Assembly: GCA_964515915.1 (NCBI GenBank)
Contig: CAZEXM010000022.1
Location: 1 to 25,090 of the forward strand
Source of the DNA: JAHOYW01 sp964515915
Lineage (GTDB): Bacteria; Verrucomicrobiota; Lentisphaeria; Victivallales; Victivallaceae
Reading direction: 5' to 3'
DNA length: 25,090 nucleotides
Below are positions 1 through 7,390 of this stretch, in pieces. A program made the position numbers and the translations under genes. The notes under the pieces are model-generated. The model did not search any database. It was not told the DNA's origin and saw nothing but the letters and a program-made list of their open reading frames with translations. Numbering within the stretch: position 1 is the stretch's first letter; each line of letters starts with the position of its first letter.

Positions 1-41
1 GTTTGATCGTTCGTTTTTCGCTCAAATTTGAACTGCAAAAC

Positions 42-70
42 TTGAGTTATTTATAAATAGCTTACATAAT
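42..70 (+). promoter_or_regulatory. possible sigma70-type promoter upstream of the aldehyde dehydrogenase
   Basis: A TTGAGT hexamer at 42-47 and CATAAT at 65-70 are separated by 17 bases in an AT-rich leader, about 110 bases before the first gene. This is only a match to the consensus pattern. The leader is so AT-rich that other matches are possible. The rest of 1-179 shows no gene. Confidence 0.25.
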
Positions 71-179
71 TCAATATCTCATAAAAAAGTGTATTTTGCA
101 AAATAAATAGATATATTTCTCTGATAAAAGCGGTATATTAGCAAAATACTTGTGGACAAAATCAAAATAAGGCTCGCAA

Positions 180-1562
180 ATGAAGGATTTTAAAGAAGAA
201 ATTAAAAATATTCTGACTAATCAGAAAACATTTTTCCAAAACGGAACCACTCTTGATATTAAGTTTCGATGTGATGCCTTGACCTGCCTGTTTGATAAAA
301 TCAAGGAAATGAGATCTGAAATTCATGCCGCTTTGTACACGGATTTGCGCAAATCTGAATTTGAAGCCATCGAGACGGAAACTTCCGGTATCCTTGAGGA
401 GATTATCTACATGCGCAAAGGCCTCAAAAAATGGGCAAAGCCCAAACGCGCCGCGCTTCATCTCAATAACCTGCCGGGAAAAGGCAGGATTTACCCGGAG
501 CCTTATGGTTCCGTGTTGATTTTTTCCGCCTGGAATTATCCGTTTCAACTGGCAATTTCCCCGCTCATCGCCGCTCTCGCGGCGGGAAACTGTGTTGTTT
601 TGAAACCGGCCGCGCAAGCTCCGGCGACTGCCGAAGTAATCAAAAAACTCCTTGACGCGTGTTTTGCTCCTGAATATATCGCGACAGTCCCCGGCGGTAA
701 AAATGAGGGGGAAATTTTATTGCAGCATAAATTTGATTATATACTCTATACCGGCGGGCCGGAGGCCGGACGCAAAGTAATGCTTGCCGCCGCGGAAAAT
801 TTAACTCCGGTAACGCTCGAACTCGGCGGAAAAAGTCCTTGCGTAGTCGCGGCGGATATTGATTTGAACGTAACTGCCAAACGCCTCGTCTGGGGAAAAT
901 TCCTCAACGCCGGACAAACTTGTCTCGCGCCGGACTATTTATTGGTCCATGCGGATGTTAAATTGCCTTTACTTGAAAAAATGAAAGAAATAGTCGAGCG
1001 CTTTTACGGCGAAAATCCGCAGCGGAGCCCGGATTATCCGCGTATCATCAATGAAGGTCATTTTGACCGCCTGGCCGGGCTTTTGGAAAACCAGGAGATT
1101 TTCTGCGGCGGCGGGATTGACCGCGGAGATTTGTATATAGAACCGACTATCCTGGACGAAACCGACCCGGAAGCGGAAGTTATGCGGGAGGAGATATTCG
1201 GCCCGGTTCTACCGCTGGTCACCTGGACGGAAATTGACGAAGTTGTCAAGTTTATCAATGCGCGTCCAAAACCGCTGGCCTTGTATTATTTTTCAAAACA
1301 CAAACGCGACCTTAAAGCTTTGCTGAACCGGACTTCCTCCGGCGGCGTGGCCGTCAACGATACGATTACTCATTTTATCAACGCGTCAATGCCTTTCGGC
1401 GGAGTCGGCGAAAGCGGTATCGGAGCTTATCACGGCAAATACGGCTTCGATACTTTTTCACATTTTAAATCCGTGATGATTAAGTCAACTTTAATAGATG
1501 TGCCGGTGCGCTATCCGCCTTTCGCTAAAAAACTAAATTTCCTGCGTAAAGTCTGTAAATAA
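180..1562 (+). CDS. NAD(P)-dependent aldehyde dehydrogenase (class 3-like)
   Basis: A 460-residue aldehyde dehydrogenase, predicted to oxidise an aldehyde to its carboxylate with NAD(P)+ in the cytoplasm. Visible family motifs are SAWNYPFQL (116-124), the general-base Glu214 in LELGGK, the nucleophile Cys248 in NAGQTC, EEIFGPVLP (337-345) and the C-terminal MPFGGVGESG loop. The length of about 460 residues and the hydrophobic basic tail resemble the class 3 / fatty-aldehyde branch rather than the 480-500 residue classical ALDHs. The start is supported by TAAGG at 168-172, seven bases ahead of the ATG. The next gene starts about 30 bases downstream on the same strand, so co-transcription is likely. 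The real substrate cannot be read from the sequence; fatty, aromatic or short-chain aldehydes all remain possible. Confidence 0.93.
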   Translation: MKDFKEEIKNILTNQKTFFQNGTTLDIKFRCDALTCLFDKIKEMRSEIHAALYTDLRKSEFEAIETETSGILEEIIYMRKGLKKWAKPKRAALHLNNLPGKGRIYPEPYGSVLIFSAWNYPFQLAISPLIAALAAGNCVVLKPAAQAPATAEVIKKLLDACFAPEYIATVPGGKNEGEILLQHKFDYILYTGGPEAGRKVMLAAAENLTPVTLELGGKSPCVVAADIDLNVTAKRLVWGKFLNAGQTCLAPDYLLVHADVKLPLLEKMKEIVERFYGENPQRSPDYPRIINEGHFDRLAGLLENQEIFCGGGIDRGDLYIEPTILDETDPEAEVMREEIFGPVLPLVTWTEIDEVVKFINARPKPLALYYFSKHKRDLKALLNRTSSGGVAVNDTITHFINASMPFGGVGESGIGAYHGKYGFDTFSHFKSVMIKSTLIDVPVRYPPFAKKLNFLRKVCK

Positions 1563-1595
1563 AACCGTCATAAAAAAATGTGAGAAGTGAAATTA

Positions 1596-3338
1596 ATGCA
1601 AAAATTACGCTTTTTCAAGGAATATTTAATTGATAAATACGGCCGTGCTTTATATCGGATTCCGATAGATTTGCCGCTGGGCTGCCCGAACCGGGAAAAC
1701 AATTTTGGCCGGGGCTGCGTTTATTGCGCCGAAAACGGCAACCGCGCGCGACATTTAGGATATAAATTAGACCTCGCCGGACAAGTCAAATCCGGCATCG
1801 AGTTTGCCGCGCGGCGCTACGGCGCGAAAGCACCGTATATCGCTTATTTTCAATCCTTTACCAATACTTACGGGACGCTTGGCCAACTGCGCGGCTTTTA
1901 TAATGAAGTCCTGGAGCAGGCGGATTTTAAAATGGTGATTATCGGAACCCGCCCGGATTGTGTGGGAGATGAAATTATAGAATTATTGCGGGAAATCGCC
2001 GCGAAATATGAACTCTGGGTAGAGCTCGGCGTACAGACCGGCAATGATGAAACCTTGAAAATAATTCGCCGGGGACATGATTTCGCGGCGGTCGAAACCG
2101 CCTCGCGCAAACTCGCGGCGGCGGGGATATTCTGCGCCGCGCATGTAATACTGGGATTGCCCGGTGAAACGATGGAAGATTACCGCCGGACCGCGCGCGC
2201 TGTCGCGGCTTTGCCTTTCCGGGCGGTTAAACTGCATAATTTGTTAATTCTCAAAAATACCCTTTTAGCTGAAATGTTCGCCGACAAAAAATTTGTTCCG
2301 GCAGTCAGGCCTTTGAACGAATATGAATACGCGCTGGCGGCGGCGGAATTTTTACGTTTGCTCCCGGATGACTGTTTCATCATGCGCCTCACTGCGGACG
2401 CGCCGGAAAAAGAACTTATTGCTCCCCACTGGTGGATGAAAAAAGGCCGGTTTCTGGAGTTTTTTAAAAAGTATTACGCTGCCGGCCGGGATTGCGTTTT
2501 TCCGGGCGTAAAAACCGGAGACGGCAGCCCGAGTCTGTATCATCCGAAGTACCGGCAGCATTTTCACACGCTTGCCGGGGCGCGTTCCGAGGCGGAGAAA
2601 AAATTTATTGAACCGGTTCACCTGCGGCGGCGCCTGGAAAAACAGGATCGGGTCAAATTACTGGATATCGGCTTCGGTCTGGGCTATAACGCGCTTGCCG
2701 CGCTGAACGCGGCGGCGGCGGCCGGGGCCGGAAAATTGCGGATAACGACTCTGGAAAATGATCTTCAGGTATTAAGCGCCGCTTTAAATTTGTTCGCGGC
2801 GGACAGCTTACATGCCGCAGTCATAAAATCTTTGCTGGATACGGGAAGGTGGCGGGGTGATTTCGCGGAAATAGTTTTAAAAGCGGGCGACGCGCGCGCT
2901 TCGCTGCCGGAGCTGAAGGACAAATTCGATTGTATTTTCATGGATGGTTTTTCGCCGGACAAAAACCCTGAATTATGGACTTATGATTTTATTCGTGAAC
3001 TGAGCGGGTTGTTGACTGAAAATGGGCTTATAGTCACTTATTCGAGTGCTTATCCGGTCAGGGGAGCGCTGCTGCGCTGCGGATTACTCGTCGGCGAAAC
3101 AAATGCCTTCGGCAGAAAGCGAAGCGGAAGTATCGCCGCTTTTGAGAAACCCGATGATTTTACGGATTTGTCGCCGAAGGAATTAAACATTATTCTGAAA
3201 TCAAGCGCCGGGACAGCTTACCGCGACCCGGGGCTGCGGCACGGGACGAAATACATTTTAAAATACAAAAACCGGTTAATAAGCAGGTTGCGCCGGCTGG
3301 GCGTCCCGAAATGGTATAAGCCGGAAAAAACTGATTAA
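1596..3338 (+). CDS. fused radical SAM (YtqA/MnmL-type) and MnmC2/DUF752-type methyltransferase, probable tRNA U34 modification enzyme
   Basis: A 580-residue two-domain protein. The N-terminal part (about 1-300) is a TIGR01212-type radical SAM protein: Cys30, Cys41 and Cys44 have the family spacing C-x10-C-x2-C, followed by YFQSFTNTYGTL, GTRPDC (117-122), WVELGVQTG and GLPGE (187-191). The C-terminal part (about 305-560) is a DUF752/Methyltransf_30 domain like the methyltransferase half of MnmC: TGDGSPSLY entry, SAM-binding LLDIGFGLGYN (355-365), DGFSPDKNPELWT (450-462), FGRKRSG and the YRDPGL tail of stand-alone MnmC2. Known families: MnmL (YtqA) acts on cmnm5U to give nm5U, and MnmC2 methylates nm5U to mnm5U at tRNA position 34. 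I infer that this fusion does both. A GTG nine bases upstream (1587) is in frame, but it overlaps the ribosome site GAGAAG (1582-1587), which serves the ATG at 1596. etfB begins 19 bases after the stop. Confidence 0.88.
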   Translation: MQKLRFFKEYLIDKYGRALYRIPIDLPLGCPNRENNFGRGCVYCAENGNRARHLGYKLDLAGQVKSGIEFAARRYGAKAPYIAYFQSFTNTYGTLGQLRGFYNEVLEQADFKMVIIGTRPDCVGDEIIELLREIAAKYELWVELGVQTGNDETLKIIRRGHDFAAVETASRKLAAAGIFCAAHVILGLPGETMEDYRRTARAVAALPFRAVKLHNLLILKNTLLAEMFADKKFVPAVRPLNEYEYALAAAEFLRLLPDDCFIMRLTADAPEKELIAPHWWMKKGRFLEFFKKYYAAGRDCVFPGVKTGDGSPSLYHPKYRQHFHTLAGARSEAEKKFIEPVHLRRRLEKQDRVKLLDIGFGLGYNALAALNAAAAAGAGKLRITTLENDLQVLSAALNLFAADSLHAAVIKSLLDTGRWRGDFAEIVLKAGDARASLPELKDKFDCIFMDGFSPDKNPELWTYDFIRELSGLLTENGLIVTYSSAYPVRGALLRCGLLVGETNAFGRKRSGSIAAFEKPDDFTDLSPKELNIILKSSAGTAYRDPGLRHGTKYILKYKNRLISRLRRLGVPKWYKPEKTD

Positions 3339-3357
3339 TTGAATAAAGGATATTAAA

Positions 3358-4152
3358 ATGCGAATTGCAGTATGTATTAAGCAGGTGCCCGAAACCAGGT
3401 CCGTAAAAATGGATATGGAAACGCGCACGGTTATCCGGCAGGGCGTTCAGGCGATAGTAAATCCGCTTGACCTCTACGCTATCGAAGCCGCCTTGAACCT
3501 GAAAGAACGCTATGGCGCGCGGCTTACCGCCGTCTCGATGGGGCCGCCGCAGGCGGCCGGCGCTTTGAAAGAAGCTGTCGCGATGGGGGTTGACGAAGCG
3601 TTTTTAATCAGTGATCGGGCGTTTTCCGGTTCGGACACCTGGGCGACAGCATATATTCTGGCCGCCGCGCTCCGGCGGCTTGGGGGGGTCGATTTGATTT
3701 TGTGCGGGGAACGCGCCACCGACGGCGACACCGGGCAGGTGGGCCCTGAAATGGCCGCCGCTTTGGATTTGCCCGTAATCACTTACGTAAATCACATTAA
3801 CGAATTGCGCTCCGGACGAATAAAAGTTTCCCGTTTAGTCGAAACGGGAACGGAAAAACTGTCTATGCGGCTTCCGGGGGTCCTCACCGTGGTTAAGGAA
3901 ATCGGAGAACCGCGCCTGCCGACTTTCCGCGGCAAACTGAAAGCTAAAAGCCTTGAACTTCCAATATTCAACCTGGAAACTTTAAAACTTGATGGAAGCT
4001 TGATTGGGCTCAAGGGTTCCCCGACCCGGGTAGTCAGGATTTTTCGTCCGGAAATTGCCCGGGACTGTGAATTATTCCAGGCAGAAACGGAAGCGCGGAT
4101 TGGCGAAGCCGTTGACGCAATGTTGGCGTTTATGGAGGGCAAATCAGCATGA
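3358..4152 (+). CDS. etfB: electron transfer flavoprotein beta subunit
   Basis: A 264-residue ETF beta subunit, which pairs with the alpha subunit to carry electrons between a dehydrogenase and a second redox partner. Motifs include VNPLD (34-38), MGPPQA (61-66), the SDRAFSGSDTWATAY stretch (85-99) and the nucleotide-binding ATDGDTGQVGPE loop (120-131). The MGPPQA plus SDR-F-G-DT combination resembles ETFs of anaerobes that bind a second FAD and bifurcate electrons, rather than mitochondrial-type ETFs that bind AMP; this is family knowledge, not a proof of bifurcation. The ribosome site AAAGGAT sits just before the ATG. The stop overlaps the etfA start in an ATGA, so translation is coupled. 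The dehydrogenase two genes downstream is the expected partner. Confidence 0.95.
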   Translation: MRIAVCIKQVPETRSVKMDMETRTVIRQGVQAIVNPLDLYAIEAALNLKERYGARLTAVSMGPPQAAGALKEAVAMGVDEAFLISDRAFSGSDTWATAYILAAALRRLGGVDLILCGERATDGDTGQVGPEMAAALDLPVITYVNHINELRSGRIKVSRLVETGTEKLSMRLPGVLTVVKEIGEPRLPTFRGKLKAKSLELPIFNLETLKLDGSLIGLKGSPTRVVRIFRPEIARDCELFQAETEARIGEAVDAMLAFMEGKSA

Positions 4153-5144
4153 AAAATATATGGATATTAGCTGAACAGGAAGCGGGAGAGGTGAAAGCGG
4201 TTTCCTATGAACTTTTGACTCGCGGCCTGGCCCTGGCGGAAAAAAGCGGGCGTAAGCTCTGCGCCATGATCTTCGGCGAAAACATTTCCGAAGCAGGGTT
4301 AAACGAACTTATTTTGCGCGGCGCCGGGCGCGTTGTCGTGATGGAAGCGCCGCAATTAAAACATTTTCTGGTGGAAGCATATTCCGTCTGCATGTTGGAT
4401 GTAATCCGAAGATATGAACCGGAAATAATCTTAGCGGCGGCGACCTCAACGGGCAGGACTTTAATGCCCTACGTCGCGATGCACGCCGATGCCGGTTTAA
4501 CCGCCGACTGCACGGAGCTGGATATTGAGGCGGGAAGCGGCTTGCTCCTGCAAACCCGTCCGGCAATCGGCGGGAATATCATGGCAACGATCAAATGCCC
4601 TGAACACCGCCCGCAAATGTCTACGGTCCGCCCGAAATCAACTCCCGAAGCTCCACGTCAAGCCGGGCGTACTGGTGAAATCATCCGCCTGCAGGCTCCT
4701 GCCGGGGTCAACAAAAGCCGGGTGAATTATGAAGGATTTGAGCCGGATAACGAAGAAATGAACTTGCAGGACGCTGAGCGCATCGTTGTTGTCGGGCGTG
4801 GAATCAAAACCGAAAACAATATACAGGCCGCGCGCGAACTTGCCGGTTTGCTGGGCGCGGCTCTGGGCGCGACCCGGGAAGTCGTTGACCGGGGATGGCT
4901 CAGTTATCCGCATCAAATCGGCTTGAGCGGCAAAACCGTTACGCCCAAATTATATATCGGCATCGGTGTTTCAGGAGCTATCCAGCACCTCGCCGGAATG
5001 CAGACTTCCGAATGTATTATCGCCATTAATAAAGACCCGGACGCGCCAATTTTTCAGGTCGCTGATTTTGGAATTGCCGGTGATCTTTTCGAAGTCCTGC
5101 CCGTTCTCATTGACAAGCTCAAAGAGGGAGAAAAAATATGTTAA
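4149..5144 (+). CDS. etfA: electron transfer flavoprotein alpha subunit
   Basis: A 331-residue ETF alpha subunit, starting inside the etfB stop (ATGA). The N-terminal half holds the alpha/beta domain with GRTLMPYVA (102-110), GLTADCTEL (116-124) and QTRPAIGGNIMATI (135-148). The C-terminal FAD domain is clear: GIGVSGAIQHLAGM (271-284) and AINKDPDAPIFQVADFGIAG (292-311). No N-terminal ferredoxin-like cysteine cluster is present, unlike the alpha subunits of some lactate- and caffeyl-CoA-linked bifurcating complexes. If this ETF couples to ferredoxin it must do so without a built-in iron-sulfur domain. The gene overlaps the following dehydrogenase by seven bases, which argues for a stoichiometric three-protein complex. 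Confidence 0.95.
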   Translation: MKNIWILAEQEAGEVKAVSYELLTRGLALAEKSGRKLCAMIFGENISEAGLNELILRGAGRVVVMEAPQLKHFLVEAYSVCMLDVIRRYEPEIILAAATSTGRTLMPYVAMHADAGLTADCTELDIEAGSGLLLQTRPAIGGNIMATIKCPEHRPQMSTVRPKSTPEAPRQAGRTGEIIRLQAPAGVNKSRVNYEGFEPDNEEMNLQDAERIVVVGRGIKTENNIQAARELAGLLGAALGATREVVDRGWLSYPHQIGLSGKTVTPKLYIGIGVSGAIQHLAGMQTSECIIAINKDPDAPIFQVADFGIAGDLFEVLPVLIDKLKEGEKIC

Positions 5145-6568
5145 ACGAAACTGTTTATAAAATCCTTACACCGGAAACCGCCGGAAAACTGGCGGCTATT
5201 GTCGGCGAAAAATACCTTATTTATAAGGATAGTGAAAGCCTCGAGGCTTTTTCTCACGACGAAATCCCCGGCGGTAAATACCGCCGCATGCCCGAAGCGG
5301 TAGTTCGTCCGCGCACGGCTCGGGAAATCGCTGAAATCGTGAAACTGGCAAATCGTGAATTGATTCCGCTGACGCCGCGCGGCGCGGGTTCAGGGCTTTC
5401 CGGCGGCGCGGTTCCGGCTCGCGGCGGCATTGTGGTGTTCGTTGACCGGATGAATAAAATCCTTGAAATTGACCCGGAAAACATGATGATAACGCTTGAG
5501 CCGGGGGTGGTTTCCAATGAAATAAATGAATGCTTGAAAGAGTATGGTTTGTTTTATGCCGGCTACCCGATGAGTTTGGAGACTTGCTATATCGGCGGCA
5601 ACGTCGCGGAAAACGCCGGCGGCGGCAAAGCGGTAAAATACGGCGTTACTTCGCGCTATGTCCTGGGGCTTGAAATCGTCACCCCGACCGGGGAAATCGT
5701 CGAACTCGGCGGCAAGCTGATCAAAAATGTGACCGGCTATAACCTGCTTCAGTTAATGCTTGGTTCTGAGGGGACTTTGGGATTTTTTACCAAAATCATC
5801 CTGAAACTAATGCCTTTGCCGAAAGCGCAGGCGGATTTGTTATGTTTGTTTGAAACTATAGAGCAGGCCATTGAACTTGTGCCGCGTATCATCACCGGAA
5901 CCGGCATAACCCCCACTTCAATTGAGTTTATGGACCAAAGCTCGGTTAAAGCCGCCTGCGACTATCTGAACGAAACTATTCCCTATGAAAATTGCGGCGC
6001 GATGCTGCTCCTGACTTTTGACGGTTCGGATATGGAACAGGTTGAAAAGGATTACGAAGCGGTCGGCAAATTTATCGAAAAGAACGGAGTCCGGGAAATA
6101 TACGTCGCCGATAATCCGGCCACAAGCGAACGCATCTGGAAAATCCGCCGTAACATTGCCGAAGCCTACAATATTATATCCATGCGCCAGAGCGGCGAGG
6201 ATTTAGTTGTTCCGCCGGCGAACATTTCCACAATGATTGCGGATTTGCAGGGCATCAGCAAAAAATACGGCATTATGCTGCCGTGTTTCGGACACGCCGG
6301 GGACGGAAATATTCATGCCAGGATAGTTTGCCCTCCCGAATGGAGCGATGAAAAATGGGATAAAATCCTGCCCGGGATCCTGGAAGAAGTTTACAGCAAC
6401 GCGGTTCGGCTCGGTGGAATGCTTTCAGGTGAACACGGCATAGGGAACAAGCGCAAAAAATATATGAACAGGTTTGTTTCGGAAGAATATTTGAATTTAC
6501 TGCGCATCATAAAGCGCGGTTTCGACCCGAATAACATAATGAATCCAGGGAAGATTTTTGACATATAA
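5138..6568 (+). CDS. FAD-linked 2-hydroxyacid (D-lactate/glycolate-type) dehydrogenase, GlcD family, ETF-coupled
   Basis: A 476-residue VAO/PCMH-type FAD dehydrogenase, predicted to oxidise a 2-hydroxyacid such as D-lactate or glycolate to the 2-oxoacid. The FAD domain shows PRGAGSGLSGGAVP (80-93), GGNVAENAGG (153-162) and GSEGTLG (209-215). The substrate domain has the metal-binding GHAGDGNIH (385-393) and GEHGIG (431-436) motifs. The length equals the soluble family norm and there is no fused iron-sulfur domain. The ribosome site AAAGAGGGAG lies inside the end of etfA. The order etfB-etfA-dehydrogenase matches the lctBCD arrangement known from Acetobacterium woodii, in which NAD+ is reduced by lactate at the expense of ferredoxin. 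The substrate choice and the coupling are inferred from context. Confidence 0.9.
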   Translation: MLNETVYKILTPETAGKLAAIVGEKYLIYKDSESLEAFSHDEIPGGKYRRMPEAVVRPRTAREIAEIVKLANRELIPLTPRGAGSGLSGGAVPARGGIVVFVDRMNKILEIDPENMMITLEPGVVSNEINECLKEYGLFYAGYPMSLETCYIGGNVAENAGGGKAVKYGVTSRYVLGLEIVTPTGEIVELGGKLIKNVTGYNLLQLMLGSEGTLGFFTKIILKLMPLPKAQADLLCLFETIEQAIELVPRIITGTGITPTSIEFMDQSSVKAACDYLNETIPYENCGAMLLLTFDGSDMEQVEKDYEAVGKFIEKNGVREIYVADNPATSERIWKIRRNIAEAYNIISMRQSGEDLVVPPANISTMIADLQGISKKYGIMLPCFGHAGDGNIHARIVCPPEWSDEKWDKILPGILEEVYSNAVRLGGMLSGEHGIGNKRKKYMNRFVSEEYLNLLRIIKRGFDPNNIMNPGKIFDI

Positions 6569-6607
6569 AAAAAGAAAAAATAATCTAGTCCAGACTTAAT
6601 CTGGTCG

Positions 6608-6716
6608 TGGTCCAGCGGCGACTTTGCGCAGGCTGAGCCTGAGCACAGCGAAAGGCAAACGCTGGTCGACCGTCTCCAACGGTCGAAACTTAAGCGGCTT
6701 GCCGCGCATTGGACCA
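6608..6716. repeat. composite palindromic repeat with embedded 35-bp module (module in minus orientation)
   Basis: The 356-bp spacer 6569-6924 holds no convincing gene. Imperfect arms at 6608-6619 and 6701-6716 (tggtcca / tggacca ends) flank a module at about 6621-6655 whose reverse complement matches 32 of 35 bases at 23343-23377. Small hairpins lie alongside: CCAGA/TCTGG just before the left arm, CGACCGT/ACGGTCG at 6667-6685 with a 5-base loop, and GCGGC/GCCGC at 6694-6705. It looks like a mosaic of short palindromes of the kind found in REP/BIME-type elements. Confidence 0.6.
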
Positions 6717-6738
6717 ATTCCTTACTCGAGAAGTGAGG

Positions 6739-6774
6739 CTTTAAAAAAATAAGCGAAGCAGCATTTTTTTAAAG
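6739..6774. repeat. 12-bp A/T-rich perfect inverted repeat
   Basis: CTTTAAAAAAAT (6739-6750) and its exact reverse complement (6763-6774) flank a 12-base loop. It is followed by the short palindrome CGAACGTTCG. It lies about 170 bases after the dehydrogenase stop, so it could act as a weak terminator, but the stem is almost entirely A/T and no GC-rich stem precedes the T run. Confidence 0.45.
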
Positions 6775-6924
6775 ATGCGAACGTTCGAGTTGTCACAATT
6801 CGCTTTTACCAGCAAAACAAGGACAAATCCCAAAGTCATATGGCTTTTATTTGCAAATTATCAATGAACAACTATCATAATGTATCCATTAGAAAATACG
6901 CATCTATAAATTAAGGTGATTATT

Positions 6925-7275
6925 ATGCTGAAAACTAATAAGACAGTATATTTAATCGGATTTTTATACTCAAGCATAGCAACAGGTATTTACTTTACTT
7001 ATTTTTTCAGAAAAGATATGTCGGCAATGTTGATTTTTGCAGTTACTTTAATTTTATTCCTTCCAGTTTTGTTATCTCTAATAAGAGCAAATATAAGATT
7101 GTTGCAATTAAACCGGTTTTCAATTTTGGGATTTTTTGCAGGATTTATTTTTTCAGCATTCTTAGCGAATAACAATATTTGGCCAATTGCGCTGGCTTTA
7201 TGGTTAGTACTAAGCCTGCCTGGAATATTGATCTTAAATTTAATTTGTTATTTAATAAGGAAAAAATACACATAA
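6925..7275 (+). CDS. small AT-rich membrane protein, function unknown
   Basis: A 116-residue protein with about four hydrophobic segments (roughly 8-27, 33-53, 66-81 and 84-110) and a basic C-terminus (IRKKYT). I do not recognise a family. The start at 6925 is chosen because the strong ribosome site TAAGGTGA (6912-6919) precedes it; the in-frame GTG at 6916 is part of that site. The coding sequence is visibly more AT-rich than the genes on both sides, uses A/T third positions and sits next to a repeat-rich spacer, which suggests recent acquisition. The gene stands alone, and the following dehydrogenase begins about 115 bases later after its own ribosome site. Confidence 0.65.
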   Translation: MLKTNKTVYLIGFLYSSIATGIYFTYFFRKDMSAMLIFAVTLILFLPVLLSLIRANIRLLQLNRFSILGFFAGFIFSAFLANNNIWPIALALWLVLSLPGILILNLICYLIRKKYT

Positions 7276-7390
7276 CAATATCGTTTTGCGATGGTGCTGT
7301 AGGCTGTCAAGCTTGCGGGAGAGCTCGAATATTCGCTTCGCCGTTGGATCATCGGCCGGTATGTATGTAAAAAAAAGGAAACATCTGAAA

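Noticed and set aside
7286..7390. N-terminal extension of the polyol dehydrogenase
   Set aside because: The 35 extra codons do not fit the family, and a ribosome site precedes the ATG at 7391.
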